Below, one piece after another: positions 27,341 through 36,398 of a stretch of DNA of 64,000 nt (within the stretch, counting starts at the first letter, position 1; the number at the start of each line of letters is the position of its first letter). The translations under genes were made by a program, and so were the position numbers. The notes under the pieces are model-generated. The model did not search any database, was not told the origin of the DNA, and saw only the letters and a list, made by a program, of their open reading frames with translations. This DNA is from JANWJE01 sp044326545 (lineage in GTDB: Bacteria > Chlamydiota > Chlamydiia > Chlamydiales > Parachlamydiaceae): NCBI GenBank assembly GCA_044326545.1, contig JBIRBM010000005.1:1-64000 (forward strand), written 5' to 3'.

Positions 27341-27984
27341 GTTTTTGCCCACCTAGCGCAAGAAGTAAAAGAAAAGATCACAATCATTTTAATCAAAAAA
27401 CTTACCGCAATAATATCGATCACAGAAGTGACAACGCCATATAAACCGGCAAAGCTAAATAATACGGTATCTAACAATTGAGATAAGACAAGCGAGATTA
27501 AACTTCTCCAGCCAAAATCAAGATGAGGTAAAGTTTTTTTGAGAAAAGCGAAAAAACGAATGTCTATTTGCTGAACAATGAAGAAAACGCTCATCGATGC
27601 AATCAGTAATCGAGGAGATAGGATGAGGAGAGTGAGAAAAGCTGAATGTGTTGTATCATAAGCATTTGGTTCATAGAGTAAATGAAGTTGGGAGACAAGG
27701 GCGAAAAAAAACATAAAGAAAAAGCAGATTTTGGTCGCTTTATTTGCGTCTTCCCGACTATAAAACTCTTGTAAAAAATTAAGGCCTAATAAACTTCCTA
27801 TTGCAAAAGCATCACTTGCAGTCACCTCAAGACCAAATAACGTAATTTGCTTTAGAACAAACAGGTTGGCGATTAACGCTTGGATAGCGACCCACACGAT
27901 CAAGGCTTCTTTTCCCAATTTTAATGCACCTAAGGCAAATCCTAGAATCAAGAGGATTTGACAAAAAAAAATGAATTCATTCAT
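27337..27984 (-). CDS. Queuosine precursor transporter (YhhQ/VUT family)
   Basis: The 215-residue protein has about six hydrophobic helices and the VUT/QPTR pattern: SDAFAIGSLLGLNFLQEFYSREDANKA early, LLIASMSVFFIVQQIDIRFF in the middle and LVLSQLLDTVLFSFAGLYG near the end, with the polar Q-D-T helix typical of the family. Family members import preQ0, preQ1 or queuine. Its stop overlaps the tgt start by four bases (ATGA), so both are translated together. No queuosine synthesis gene is seen here, which suits a salvage lifestyle. Confidence 0.9.
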   Translation of the reverse strand: MNEFIFFCQILLILGFALGALKLGKEALIVWVAIQALIANLFVLKQITLFGLEVTASDAFAIGSLLGLNFLQEFYSREDANKATKICFFFMFFFALVSQLHLLYEPNAYDTTHSAFLTLLILSPRLLIASMSVFFIVQQIDIRFFAFLKKTLPHLDFGWRSLISLVLSQLLDTVLFSFAGLYGVVTSVIDIIAVSFLIKMIVIFSFTSCARWAKT

Positions 27985-28235
27985 TGTTGTTATTCCAAAT
28001 AACTGAAAATCATATTATTATAATAAAAACTTTTAAAGTTTCAAGCAAAAATATGAAAACGGATTCTAAGATTCGTCGAGAACAGCGGATTTTATCTGAA
28101 ATTGAGTGTTATAATGTTGGGATTTCAATTCTGATGATTGAGTGGTGACTAGCGGACCTTAATGACTCGCTAGTGCCTCATCAGACCCGCTAGTTCATGT
28201 AAACGAATGATTTTGTTAAATCAGAGATTTAATCA

Positions 28236-29207
28236 ATGAAAAAAGAAGTTATTCTTGTTGTAGGGGGGGCTGGATTTATTGGTTCTCATGTAAACAAAAT
28301 GTTAAACCATCGTGGATATCAAACTGTTGTTTTCGACAACTTAACTCGAGGAAATCGGAAAACTGTCCTTTATGGGGATTTTGTTAAGGGAGATTTAGCG
28401 AATCCCGATTTTTTAAATCATTTATTTGAAACCTATTCTGTTATCGCCGTTATGCATTTTGCAGCGTATATTGATGTTGGAGAATCTGTTCGACATCCTG
28501 CAAAGTATTACTTGAATAATGTTGCTTATACGTTAAATCTTCTGCTAGCCATGATGCGTTATCAGATTAAGACATTGATTTTTTCTTCAAGCGCAGCTGT
28601 TTACGGATATCCTCTCCATTTGCCGATTCGGGAGAGTCATCCATGTCATCCTATTAATCCTTATGGTGAATCGAAGTGGATGATAGAAAAAATGTTGCGT
28701 GATTTTGAGACTGCTTATGGATTGAAATTTTGTAGTTTACGTTATTTCAATGCCGCAGGAGGCGATCCTGAAGGAAAAATCAAAAATGTTCAACAGAATA
28801 AAACCAATTTGATTCCTCGCATTTTAATGGCTCTTAAAAATGACAAGGAGATCTTGACGATTTATGGAACAGATTATCCAACACCAGATGGAACATGTAT
28901 TCGGGATTATGTTCACATCGAAGATTTGGGTAGAGCTCATATCACTGCCATGGAGCAGCTTCTTGCGGGAGGTCATTCCAATGAATATAACTTGGGGATT
29001 GGTAAAGGATATAGCGTCAGGGAAGTGATTTTAGCTGTGGAAGAAATTTTAGGCAAAAAGGTGAATGTTTTTAACGCAGAGCGTCGTCCGGGAGATCCTC
29101 CTGTTTTATTGGCAGACTCTTCCAAAGCCGCTTCTCAATTAAATTGGCAGCCGAGTTTTTTTCTTGAAGACATCATTGAGCACGCTTGGAAGGCATTCGA
29201 ATTTTAA
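28236..29207 (+). CDS. galE: UDP-glucose 4-epimerase
   Basis: The 323-residue extended SDR has the NAD loop GGAGFIGSH, FDNLTRGNRK, GDLANPD, the catalytic Ser in IFSSSAAVYG and Tyr-x-x-x-Lys in NPYGESKWM, RYFNAAGGDPEG and a C-terminal IRDYVHIEDLGRAH and RRPGDPP. These are the marks of GalE, which interconverts UDP-glucose and UDP-galactose for surface glycans. Its ribosome site is weak. A 60-base palindromic stretch (GACTAGCGG ... CCGCTAGTTC, about 28148-28197) lies just upstream. Confidence 0.93.
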   Translation: MKKEVILVVGGAGFIGSHVNKMLNHRGYQTVVFDNLTRGNRKTVLYGDFVKGDLANPDFLNHLFETYSVIAVMHFAAYIDVGESVRHPAKYYLNNVAYTLNLLLAMMRYQIKTLIFSSSAAVYGYPLHLPIRESHPCHPINPYGESKWMIEKMLRDFETAYGLKFCSLRYFNAAGGDPEGKIKNVQQNKTNLIPRILMALKNDKEILTIYGTDYPTPDGTCIRDYVHIEDLGRAHITAMEQLLAGGHSNEYNLGIGKGYSVREVILAVEEILGKKVNVFNAERRPGDPPVLLADSSKAASQLNWQPSFFLEDIIEHAWKAFEF

Positions 29208-29708
29208 ACACTCTTTTATAACCTGTTCAGAATCAATCCTGAAACTTATGGGGTGTTTATTAACAGAGGATTCATTCACTGTTGCATTCTTTCCAACGAT
29301 TTTATACTATCCCAATATACCATTTTCAAGAAATAAAGCCCCTTTGAATTGAACTCGGGGAATTTCTTTGAGGATTACGTTATCCGGAGCCGGTACATAT
29401 ACAATTAAAAACCCGATGTTTTCAATGACTCAGATCGCCCAAACTCCGAATTAAACATCCTATTGTTTTGAAAGCACTTCATCTTAAGCTCTCATTTCAT
29501 AAAAATTAAACTTCTGGCTCTAAATGACTCACCTTACGCGCCGGGAGCGCGATTTGGCCTGAAACCAAAGCGTCGCGATGCGTCAAGTGAGTCAATTACA
29601 AAACCTTAATTTAAGCTTAATTTTTTCATTTTATTCATTCATTAAAATCTGTTTTTAATTAAGATATGATGCGATTCGATCTAAAAAAAATTAATCAAGT
29701 GTTAAAGA
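29208..29708. other. 501-base spacer with family A and B repeats
   Basis: No gene is supported. A family B end (AACCTGTTCAGAATCAATCC) follows galE at about 29221. A complete family A copy spans 29525-29594: TGACTCACCTTACGC and GCGTCAAGTGAGTCA are inverted with 2 mismatches, and GAGCGCGATTTGGCCTGAAA is the usual core. Confidence 0.7.
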
Positions 29709-30833
29709 ATGATCATTTTAAATCGCCTTTCAATAAAGATCTTGTTGCTTATTACACTATCCTTCTTGATTTTAATCGGAATGGGATTATTTGTTTATCA
29801 TCATTTCATAAAATGGGGCGTATACGATATTGAACATGTCATAGAAGCTGTTGAAAAGAATGGGCTAAATTTGCGGTTTGCTGCAGATGAGCTTAGAAAT
29901 GATCCAAAAATTGTTGGGATTGCGATTAAGCAAAATGGGGCAGCATTAGAATTTGCTTCGTCGGTTCTTAAGAATGACTCAGAAATTGTCAAGCATGCTG
30001 TTTCCCAAAATGGTTGGGAGCTTCAGTATGCCTCTGCAAATCTTCAAAATCATCCAGAGATTGTCAGTCTTGCAATTGAGAAAAATGGATATGCCTTGAA
30101 ATTTGCTTCTCTTGCTTTGCGTAATGATCCTGACATTGTCAAGTTAGCTGTTAAAAAAAATGGCTGGGCATTAGAATACGCCTCCGCGGAAAGGCGTGAT
30201 GACCCTGACATTGTGAAGTTGGCGATTCAACAAGATGGTCTTGCGCTTGAATTTGCCTCGGATAAATTTAAAAATCATCGCGAAATTGTTACATTAGCCG
30301 TTCAGCAAAATGGACTCGCATTAGACTATGCGAGTAAAGAGCTTAAAAGAGATCCGGAAATTGTGAAATTAGCGCTTAGACAAAATGGACAAGCTTTAGT
30401 CGTCGTCCCGGATGAGGATCAAACCCGAGAGATTGTGATGGTTGCGATTGAGCAAGATGGAAAAGCTTTGCGTTATGTTGGAAGAGAATTATTAAAAGAT
30501 CCTGAAATTGTTCGAATCGCCGTGCAAACTTATGGCCAAGCTTTAAAGTTTACGAATGATTCAGAGCTTCAAAATGATCGCGAGATTGTGATGTTTGCTG
30601 TGCAGCAGGACGGGCGAGCTCTTCGTTTTCTCTTAGATGAACTGCAAAATGATCGCGAGATTGTCTCGTTGGCCGTTCAACAAAATGGACTGGCTCTTAA
30701 ATATGCCTCAAACGATTTGAGAAATGACCGTCAAATAGTTAAAATAGCCATTCAACAAAATCCCTCAGCGGTTGAATTTGCCTCAGATGAGTTGAGGCGG
30801 GATTTAGAAATCGTTCAATTGCTCAATCATTAG
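29709..30833 (+). CDS. Membrane-anchored DUF4116 repeat protein
   Basis: The first 30 residues hold one membrane segment (LLLITLSFLILIGMGLFVYHH). The rest is 13 near-identical helical repeats of about 25 residues with the pattern D-x-E-IV-x-x-A-[VI]-x-x-[ND]-G-x-A-L-x-[YF]-A-S-x-x-L-[RK]-[ND], which is the DUF4116 repeat of amoeba-associated bacteria. Repeats 8-11 are the most diverged. Function is unknown; such solenoids suit protein binding, and the anchor places the solenoid on one side of the inner membrane or, if exported, on a host-facing membrane. The gene stands alone, with no clear ribosome site. Confidence 0.85.
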   Translation: MIILNRLSIKILLLITLSFLILIGMGLFVYHHFIKWGVYDIEHVIEAVEKNGLNLRFAADELRNDPKIVGIAIKQNGAALEFASSVLKNDSEIVKHAVSQNGWELQYASANLQNHPEIVSLAIEKNGYALKFASLALRNDPDIVKLAVKKNGWALEYASAERRDDPDIVKLAIQQDGLALEFASDKFKNHREIVTLAVQQNGLALDYASKELKRDPEIVKLALRQNGQALVVVPDEDQTREIVMVAIEQDGKALRYVGRELLKDPEIVRIAVQTYGQALKFTNDSELQNDREIVMFAVQQDGRALRFLLDELQNDREIVSLAVQQNGLALKYASNDLRNDRQIVKIAIQQNPSAVEFASDELRRDLEIVQLLNH

Positions 30834-30875
30834 AACGTGTTTTTGATGTTCTAAGAACCTATTCAACATCTTGTC

Positions 30876-32678
30876 TTATTGTTCTTTTTTATCATCGATG
30901 AGGAATCCTCCCGCTTGCATATGCCATAAATGTGCGTAATGAGTTTTTTCTTTAAGTAGCTCTTCATGGGAGCCATCCTCAATAATTTTTCCTTCTTTAA
31001 ACACAAGAATCCGGTCCATATTTGACAGAGTCGAAAGACGGTGGGCAATCACAAGTGTTGTGTGCCCTTGAATCACATGTTTTAGCCCTTCTTGAATGTC
31101 TTTTTCAGTGACAGAATCAAGGGCAGAGGTCGCTTCATCTAAAATAATGATCGGTGCGTTTTTTAAGATGGCGCGGGCAATGGCTATTCTTTGCCTTTGC
31201 CCCCCTGAAATTTTAACCCCCCTTTCTCCGACTGGCGAATCATATTTTTCTGGCATTTTCATGATGAATTCGTGGCAATGTGCTTTCTTGGAAGCTTCGA
31301 TAACCTCTTCATCCGAGGCATCTAACCGGCCATACCGAATATTTTCCATTAAGGAGCGGTGAAACAAGATGGGATCTTGCGGGATCATTGAAATTTGTTC
31401 TCTTAACGAATCTTGGCAAACTTTTGCAATATCTTGTCCATCGATGAAAATATGCCCTTCTTGAATATCGTAATAGCGCAAAATCAGGTGGACAAAGGTG
31501 CTTTTGCCTGATCCCGAAAACCCCACAAGTCCCACCTTTTGGCCGCTTGTGATTGTAATTGTTTTATCTTCGAACACATTGTGATCCTTAAGGTAATGGA
31601 AGGTGACGTGGTCAAACGAAATCTCACCTTTGGTTATTTTCAGAGGGAGGGCGTCGCGAGCATCTTTGATGTCATGGGCGCTTTGAATAATTGTGAGGGC
31701 TTGCCGGCAAATGCCAATCTCTTTGAATAATAAGGGAAGTTCTAGACCGGCTAGCCACGCCATCATTGTAATGTTCCACGTTGTATTAAAAATAAAGACA
31801 ACTTCTCCTGTGCTTAACTCTCCTTGCTGCCAGCTGTATAACATAAACCAGTTGAGGGCAATCCCCATCCCTAAAAAACAGGCGATTCCTAGTGCTATTT
31901 TCATCTTTTCAATCGACCAAAGAGATCTCCAGTGTGTGGTGATTTCATCTCTTTGAAAAATGGATAAGTATTCATATTCAAATCGACTCCGTGCAAATAA
32001 ACGGACATTGGTTGTGTTGGTTAAACAATCAACAATTTTACCTGATAGTTGGCTGCGAGCTTCTGCATGTACGTTAGAGGTTTGAGCGCACTCTTTTGAA
32101 AAAATCAAGCAGATGCTCATGTGGATTGCCACCCATCCGATTAAAATCAAAGCGAAAAAAAGGTTCATTTGTGCAAAAAGAGTGGTTGAAATCACTAAGG
32201 CTAGAAGAACTGGGACAAAAAGGTAGAGAATTTTTTGAAACAGACGTGTCATGGCTTGCGGCATATCAGAAATTTTATTTGCAATAGATCCTGCCATATG
32301 ATTACTGAAGTATCGATGAGAATGGTGCAGAACGTAATCAAACATGCTCATCCTTGTTTCAGCTTCGATGCGAGGGAACAAATAGGTGCTAAGAATCCCT
32401 GATAAACGAAAAAAAAGTTCGATGACAATCCAGAGGCTAATCCCCATGATCATCGGGATCTTGAGCGCATACCAAGCGTCTGCTTTATCACCTGTAAAAT
32501 GTGTAATGGTATCGATCAGGGTCATCATCACGTAAGGCCACAGGGTGTGGTCAAATGCCCAAGCGAAGCTAAAAAACTGAACGAGGAGCAACAGAGCCCA
32601 ATGTTTTCTTAAAAAATGCCAAAAAAATGGAAGAAGTGTTTTTGGCAAAGAGGAGGTCTTCATAGCGATAGTGTCCAT
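30876..32678 (-). CDS. ABC exporter, fused membrane and ATPase domains
   Basis: The 600-residue half-transporter has about six membrane helices (residues 20-310) and a C-terminal ATPase domain: Walker A GFSGSGKST, Q-loop MIPQDPILF, signature SGGQRQR, Walker B IIILDEATS and switch His in VIAHRLS. It is expected to dimerise and export a lipid, peptide or drug, as MsbA-like pumps do. A family B end lies just beyond its stop. A possible start four codons later (MKTSSLPK) cannot be excluded. Confidence 0.92.
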   Translation of the reverse strand: MDTIAMKTSSLPKTLLPFFWHFLRKHWALLLLVQFFSFAWAFDHTLWPYVMMTLIDTITHFTGDKADAWYALKIPMIMGISLWIVIELFFRLSGILSTYLFPRIEAETRMSMFDYVLHHSHRYFSNHMAGSIANKISDMPQAMTRLFQKILYLFVPVLLALVISTTLFAQMNLFFALILIGWVAIHMSICLIFSKECAQTSNVHAEARSQLSGKIVDCLTNTTNVRLFARSRFEYEYLSIFQRDEITTHWRSLWSIEKMKIALGIACFLGMGIALNWFMLYSWQQGELSTGEVVFIFNTTWNITMMAWLAGLELPLLFKEIGICRQALTIIQSAHDIKDARDALPLKITKGEISFDHVTFHYLKDHNVFEDKTITITSGQKVGLVGFSGSGKSTFVHLILRYYDIQEGHIFIDGQDIAKVCQDSLREQISMIPQDPILFHRSLMENIRYGRLDASDEEVIEASKKAHCHEFIMKMPEKYDSPVGERGVKISGGQRQRIAIARAILKNAPIIILDEATSALDSVTEKDIQEGLKHVIQGHTTLVIAHRLSTLSNMDRILVFKEGKIIEDGSHEELLKEKTHYAHLWHMQAGGFLIDDKKEQ

Positions 32679-32777
32679 TATTTAAGAGGCTGTTTGCAAA
32701 TGATCATCCTTTTTCATCAAGGTGAAAGCTCAATCGATCCGCAAATCAAAGATCGGTGCATCAAGTGAGTGTTAAAA

Positions 32778-33350
32778 TCATTTGATCAGATCTATCCATT
32801 TGTGTACATTAGCTTGATGCTTTTGACGTTCACATTCCCATGCATGATTGATAACCTTCTTACCGGCATTAGGAAAGTTTACCGAATATTGCTGGACAAA
32901 ATTGATGTATGCCCATTCTTCTTTGGGGGCGACAGGCAAATTTTTACGTTTTTCATATTCTTCCTGCCACATACTGGCAAATGCACGGTAAGTTGGGGGA
33001 TTGCCCTCCATCCACCGTTCATTTAACCAATCAATACCGAAGGCAGTAAAATGGAAGTGATCGCCAATAAGCTCTTTGAAAAATTCTCTCGTTTTGAGAT
33101 CATTTCGATAAGATCCTTTTAACATCCATTCATTTTCACCTAATGAATAAAAGCCAGCACGTTTGGCGCATGATTTTTCCGGAAATTTTGGAAGAGTTAA
33201 TTTTTGACCCGTTTTCAAAAAATGCAAAATACGGATAATAATGGTCATTTTATTTCCTTTATCAGACAAGGATAACCGAATGGCAATCTCTTTTAATTCC
33301 CTTACATGCAAAAATATTAACGATTCTTTTAAAGCTAGGTGATCTGTCAT
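32778..33350 (-). CDS. Unknown protein, possible SAP-like N-terminus and DUF6434-like part
   Basis: The 190-residue protein starts with a helix-turn-helix-like stretch (VRELKEIAIRLSLSDKGNKM, then IIIRILHFL) that resembles a SAP nucleic-acid-binding motif. The centre (YRNDLKTREFFKELIGDHFHF) recalls DUF6434, which often follows SAP domains. The C-terminal part (TYRAFASMWQEEYEKRKN ... AGKKVINHAWECERQK) is helical. It may bind DNA or RNA. It has no neighbours on its strand except the ABC exporter 100 bases away. Confidence 0.55.
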   Translation of the reverse strand: MTDHLALKESLIFLHVRELKEIAIRLSLSDKGNKMTIIIRILHFLKTGQKLTLPKFPEKSCAKRAGFYSLGENEWMLKGSYRNDLKTREFFKELIGDHFHFTAFGIDWLNERWMEGNPPTYRAFASMWQEEYEKRKNLPVAPKEEWAYINFVQQYSVNFPNAGKKVINHAWECERQKHQANVHKWIDLIK

Positions 33351-33643
33351 AAAAAAGACATCTAAATGGTTTTTTCAACCCATGTTGGGGGTGGAAGTTG
33401 AGATGATAGCATGTTTGGGCAAGGTTTGAAAAGAAGAAATTTTTTGAAGTCACTACTTCTGAGACCGCGTTCACAATCCGTGTTGCGACCTCTGTTTTCC
33501 AAAAGGGGGTCTCTCCATTTTTATTAATGATTGCCTTCAAATCAACTCAAAGAAATTGATTGGACGATTGAATGGATCTTTTGACTTTTATCACCTCAAT
33601 TGTTAAATTAAGAGTTATTGTCCTCTAACAATTGGAGAGTTCT

Positions 33644-34739
33644 ATGAATAGCGAAACACATGTGCGATTGAAAGAAATAGATGATCGATTCATTCATATG
33701 TGGAGGTATCTTTGACTTAGCTTCAAAGGAAGCTCGAGTGAAAGAATTAGACGTTCTTATGGAAGCCAATGACTTTTGGCTCAATTCCGATCGCGCTCAA
33801 CACGTCATTAATGAAAGTAACGAGTTAAAAGGGTGGACGCTCCCTTATCAAGATCTTAAAAAGCGCTTTGAAGATATTCAAGCTCTTTTACCCGAAGCGT
33901 ACGAAGCAGAAGAAAACGAATTGATCGACGTCCTTTTAGCTGATTTAAATCGTGTCGATGTTGCACTAGAAGACCTTGAAATCCGCCGTATGCTATCGGG
34001 AGAATTAGATAACAAAGACTGTTATTTGACCATTAATTCGGGTGCCGGAGGAACTGAAGCGTGCGATTGGGCTCAGATGCTATCTCGGATGTATCAGCGC
34101 TGGGCTGCGAAGAGAGGGTGGAAGGTAGACATTATTGATTTTGTCGATGGAGATGTTGTTGGATTGAAAAGCATCACAATCAAGCTTCAAGGGCGTTTCG
34201 CTTATGGTTATGCAAAAGCTGAAAAAGGTGTTCACAGATTAGTCCGCATCTCTCCATTTGATAGCAATGCCAAACGGCATACAAGCTTTGCCTCTGTTGA
34301 CATAACCCCTGAAATCACGGATGACATTAAAATTGAGATTAAGCCCGACGATGTGCGCGTCGATACGTATCGATCTTCCGGGGCCGGGGGGCAGCACGTC
34401 AATAAGACTGATTCTGCTGTTCGTTTGACGCATATTCCGACAGGAATTGTCGTGTCATGTCAAACTCAGAGAAGCCAAGTGCAAAACAGAGAATCGTGCT
34501 ACCAGATGTTGCGTTCAAAGCTCTATGAATTGGAAGTATTGGAAAGAGAAAAAGCGTTGAATGAACTCAAGGGAGAAAAGAAAGAGAATGCGTGGGGAAG
34601 TCAAATTCGCAATTATGTCTTTCAACCTTATACTTTAGTTAAAGATACGAGAACTAAAGCAGAATCTGGAAATATTCAGGCCGTAATGGACGGTGAAATT
34701 GATCAGTTTGTCAATGCATATTTAAAGGAGTTTGGCTAA
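33644..34739 (+). CDS. prfB: Peptide chain release factor 2, expressed by +1 frameshift
   Basis: Translation starts at the ATG at 33644 (GGAGAG five bases upstream), reads 23 codons to CTT and meets an in-frame TGA at 33713. A shift of +1 continues in the frame that ends at 34739. The full protein is about 364 residues, normal for RF2, which ends translation at UGA and UAA. It shows the codon-reading motif ISPFDSNAKRHTSFASV and the catalytic GGQ in SSGAGGQHVNKTDSAVR. Shortage of RF2 raises frameshifting and so its own synthesis. The stop overlaps the next start as TAATG. Confidence 0.95.
33701..33716 (+). promoter_or_regulatory. Programmed +1 frameshift site of prfB
   Basis: TGGAGGTATCTTTGAC holds an internal Shine-Dalgarno (GGAGG), three bases of spacing, the slippery CTT and the UGA followed by C, which is the classical RF2 autoregulation signal. 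It differs from the common AGGGGG version only in the SD part. Confidence 0.93.
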
Positions 34740-35254
34740 TGAATCAACATGACACACCCCCTGTTCCTCAAGGAGTGGAAGTTCGTTATACAGAGCCTGA
34801 AGATGCAAAATACCTTAAAGACTGGCTGATGGATTCGAGCGTCAGGTATTGGTTTCCTATGGCTGATGAAGTTGAAATTGACGACGCTGTTATGCGCTGG
34901 ATCGCTTTTTATCGATATAAGTGTAGTTTGACAGTGATAAAAGATGGGGTTCCTTGTGGAATCGCGATATTGTATTTGCAGCCTTATCGGAAGCTGGCTC
35001 ATCAATGTGAATTTGGGGTTATTGTTGGGCATCATTACCGCAATATGGGAATTGGAAGTTATTTGATGAGTCATATTATGCATTTGGCTAAGGAGAAATT
35101 CAAAATTCAGTTGATTCATTTGCAGGTTTATGCAGAAAATCCTGCAATGAATTTATATAAGCGTTTTGGATTCAAAGAATTTGGCAGACAAGATGCGTGG
35201 ATTAAGGAAGAAGATCGTTATGTTGGACGCGTTTTCATGGAACGATTTCTTTAG
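34739..35254 (+). CDS. GNAT family N-acetyltransferase
   Basis: The 171-residue protein has the GNAT fold: an N-terminal VRYTEPEDAKYLKDWL, the acetyl-CoA loop VGHHYRNMGIGSYLM (Q/R-x-x-G-x-G/A type) and YAENPAMNLYKRFGFKEFGR near the end. These enzymes acetylate amines of small molecules or protein N-termini. It starts inside the prfB stop (TAATG), so coupling to prfB is certain at the DNA level. The order prfB-GNAT-yebC also occurs, as I recall, in Chlamydia trachomatis. Its stop overlaps a family C repeat by two bases. Confidence 0.88.
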   Translation: MNQHDTPPVPQGVEVRYTEPEDAKYLKDWLMDSSVRYWFPMADEVEIDDAVMRWIAFYRYKCSLTVIKDGVPCGIAILYLQPYRKLAHQCEFGVIVGHHYRNMGIGSYLMSHIMHLAKEKFKIQLIHLQVYAENPAMNLYKRFGFKEFGRQDAWIKEEDRYVGRVFMERFL

Positions 35255-35366
35255 GGCATGTCATCAATTGATCATAACCCTTTATTCAAGTTCTTTCCAA
35301 GCGGGTGGTCACATCGCTTGAGAAATCATCTTGAATAGAGGCGATTAGCAATTGATGACACGCCCT
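35253..35366. repeat. Family C palindromic element, copy 1 (114 bp)
   Basis: The ends AGGGCATGTCATCAATTG and CAATTGATGACACGCCCT are inverted with one mismatch in 18. The inner part TATTCAAG...CTTGAATA is also inverted. In reverse orientation it matches the element at 61200-61311 over its full length with only a few differences. It has no coding potential. Confidence 0.9.
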
Positions 35367-35693
35367 AGAACCAGTTCAACATCTTTGATCCGATGATGTG
35401 TGTCCTGTGAAATGCCCGATAAACGCACAAAAATTTTCTCAGAAGAGGTAAATCACACTTCTTCGGACATCTACTCATTCAAGCTCTAAGTGTAAATTTG
35501 AGCTTCAACAAGTCGATGTTTTTTTCTAAGAAGCTGTCCTAAAACTTCATCTTAAAGCAAACACTTTGAGTTTTAGAGCGTGTCTGAAAAGTTTAATAGC
35601 TTGGATTCGACTTTCCGGGCACGCTCCTGGTGCGTAAGGGGAGTTCTAAATCAAACTTTTTTATTTATTATTTTAAAAATTATTGTAAATCAT
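35366..35693. other. Spacer with a family B fragment and a family A half
   Basis: A family B left part spans 35366-35437 (TAGAACCAGTTCAACATC, then CCGATGATG and GCACAAAAATTTTCTC). A family G motif (CTCATTCAAGCTCTAAG) lies at 35474-35497, and a family A half (CACGCTCCTGGTGCGTAAGG) at about 35620. The frame open from 35580 runs through these repeats and is not used as a start. Confidence 0.55.
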
Positions 35694-36386
35694 ATGTCAT
35701 GTCAAGTAAATGAAAATGCTCTAACATTTCAAGAACAGTTAGAGATAAGTGCGGGGATAAAGCTCCAATTAAAAATTAACAATAATCGATCAACAATGTT
35801 GAGTGTTAAGTGGGAGCCCGATCATACGAAAGTTTCTTTGCATCGGATGTTTTTAAAAGCCCCGAAAAATATTATGGAGGCATTAGCTTGCTATCTTAAG
35901 GGAGAGAATAGAAAGTTGTCTCCGAGCATTAAAGCGTATATTGAATCTAATGTTCAAAAAATGGATTATTCTCATCATCTCGATTTTTCTAAATTGCAGA
36001 CAAAGGGAGATGTCTATGATTTAGAAGAGATTTACCGTGGGTTGAATGAGGACTATTTCGGAGGCGCAGTTGATTTGTTTATTACATGGTTTGGAGAGCG
36101 GAAGAGAAAGAACAGTCGGCGTGTGACCTTCGGCCTTTTTCACGATCCGCTACGTTTAATTAAAATCAATCGTTTATTAGATGATGAAGAGTTCCCTCCC
36201 TATTTTGTTGCTTATGTTGTGTATCATGAAATGCTTCATCATGTGTGTCCGACACAAGTGAATGAAAATGGTTTTAAGCAAATTCATAGTGAAGCTTTCA
36301 AAAAACGAGAGGCTCAATTTGAATATTTTAAGGAAGCCAGGAGGTGGCTTCGAGAAAATGAACACGATTTATTCAATCTTCAATAG
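35694..36386 (+). CDS. SprT-like zinc metallopeptidase-type protein
   Basis: I start at the ATG at 35694; no ribosome site is obvious, so the start is unsure. The product is 230 residues. The C-terminal half carries the SprT-like pattern: LEEIYRGLNEDYFGGAVDL, then ITWFGERKRKNSRRVTFG, a predicted strand (LIKINRLLD) and the zinc motif YHEMLHH, with a distal HSEAFKKRE as third ligand region. The N-terminal half is unknown. SprT relatives act on DNA-protein crosslinks in eukaryotes; bacterial ones are little studied. It sits between the GNAT gene and yebC, inside an otherwise conserved chlamydial order. Confidence 0.7.
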   Translation: MSCQVNENALTFQEQLEISAGIKLQLKINNNRSTMLSVKWEPDHTKVSLHRMFLKAPKNIMEALACYLKGENRKLSPSIKAYIESNVQKMDYSHHLDFSKLQTKGDVYDLEEIYRGLNEDYFGGAVDLFITWFGERKRKNSRRVTFGLFHDPLRLIKINRLLDDEEFPPYFVAYVVYHEMLHHVCPTQVNENGFKQIHSEAFKKREAQFEYFKEARRWLRENEHDLFNLQ

Positions 36387-36398
36387 CGGGTCAAGATT

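Noticed and set aside
29525..29594. CRISPR-like array from the recurring repeats
   Set aside because: Copies are single, palindromic and scattered over the window without regular spacers or cas genes.
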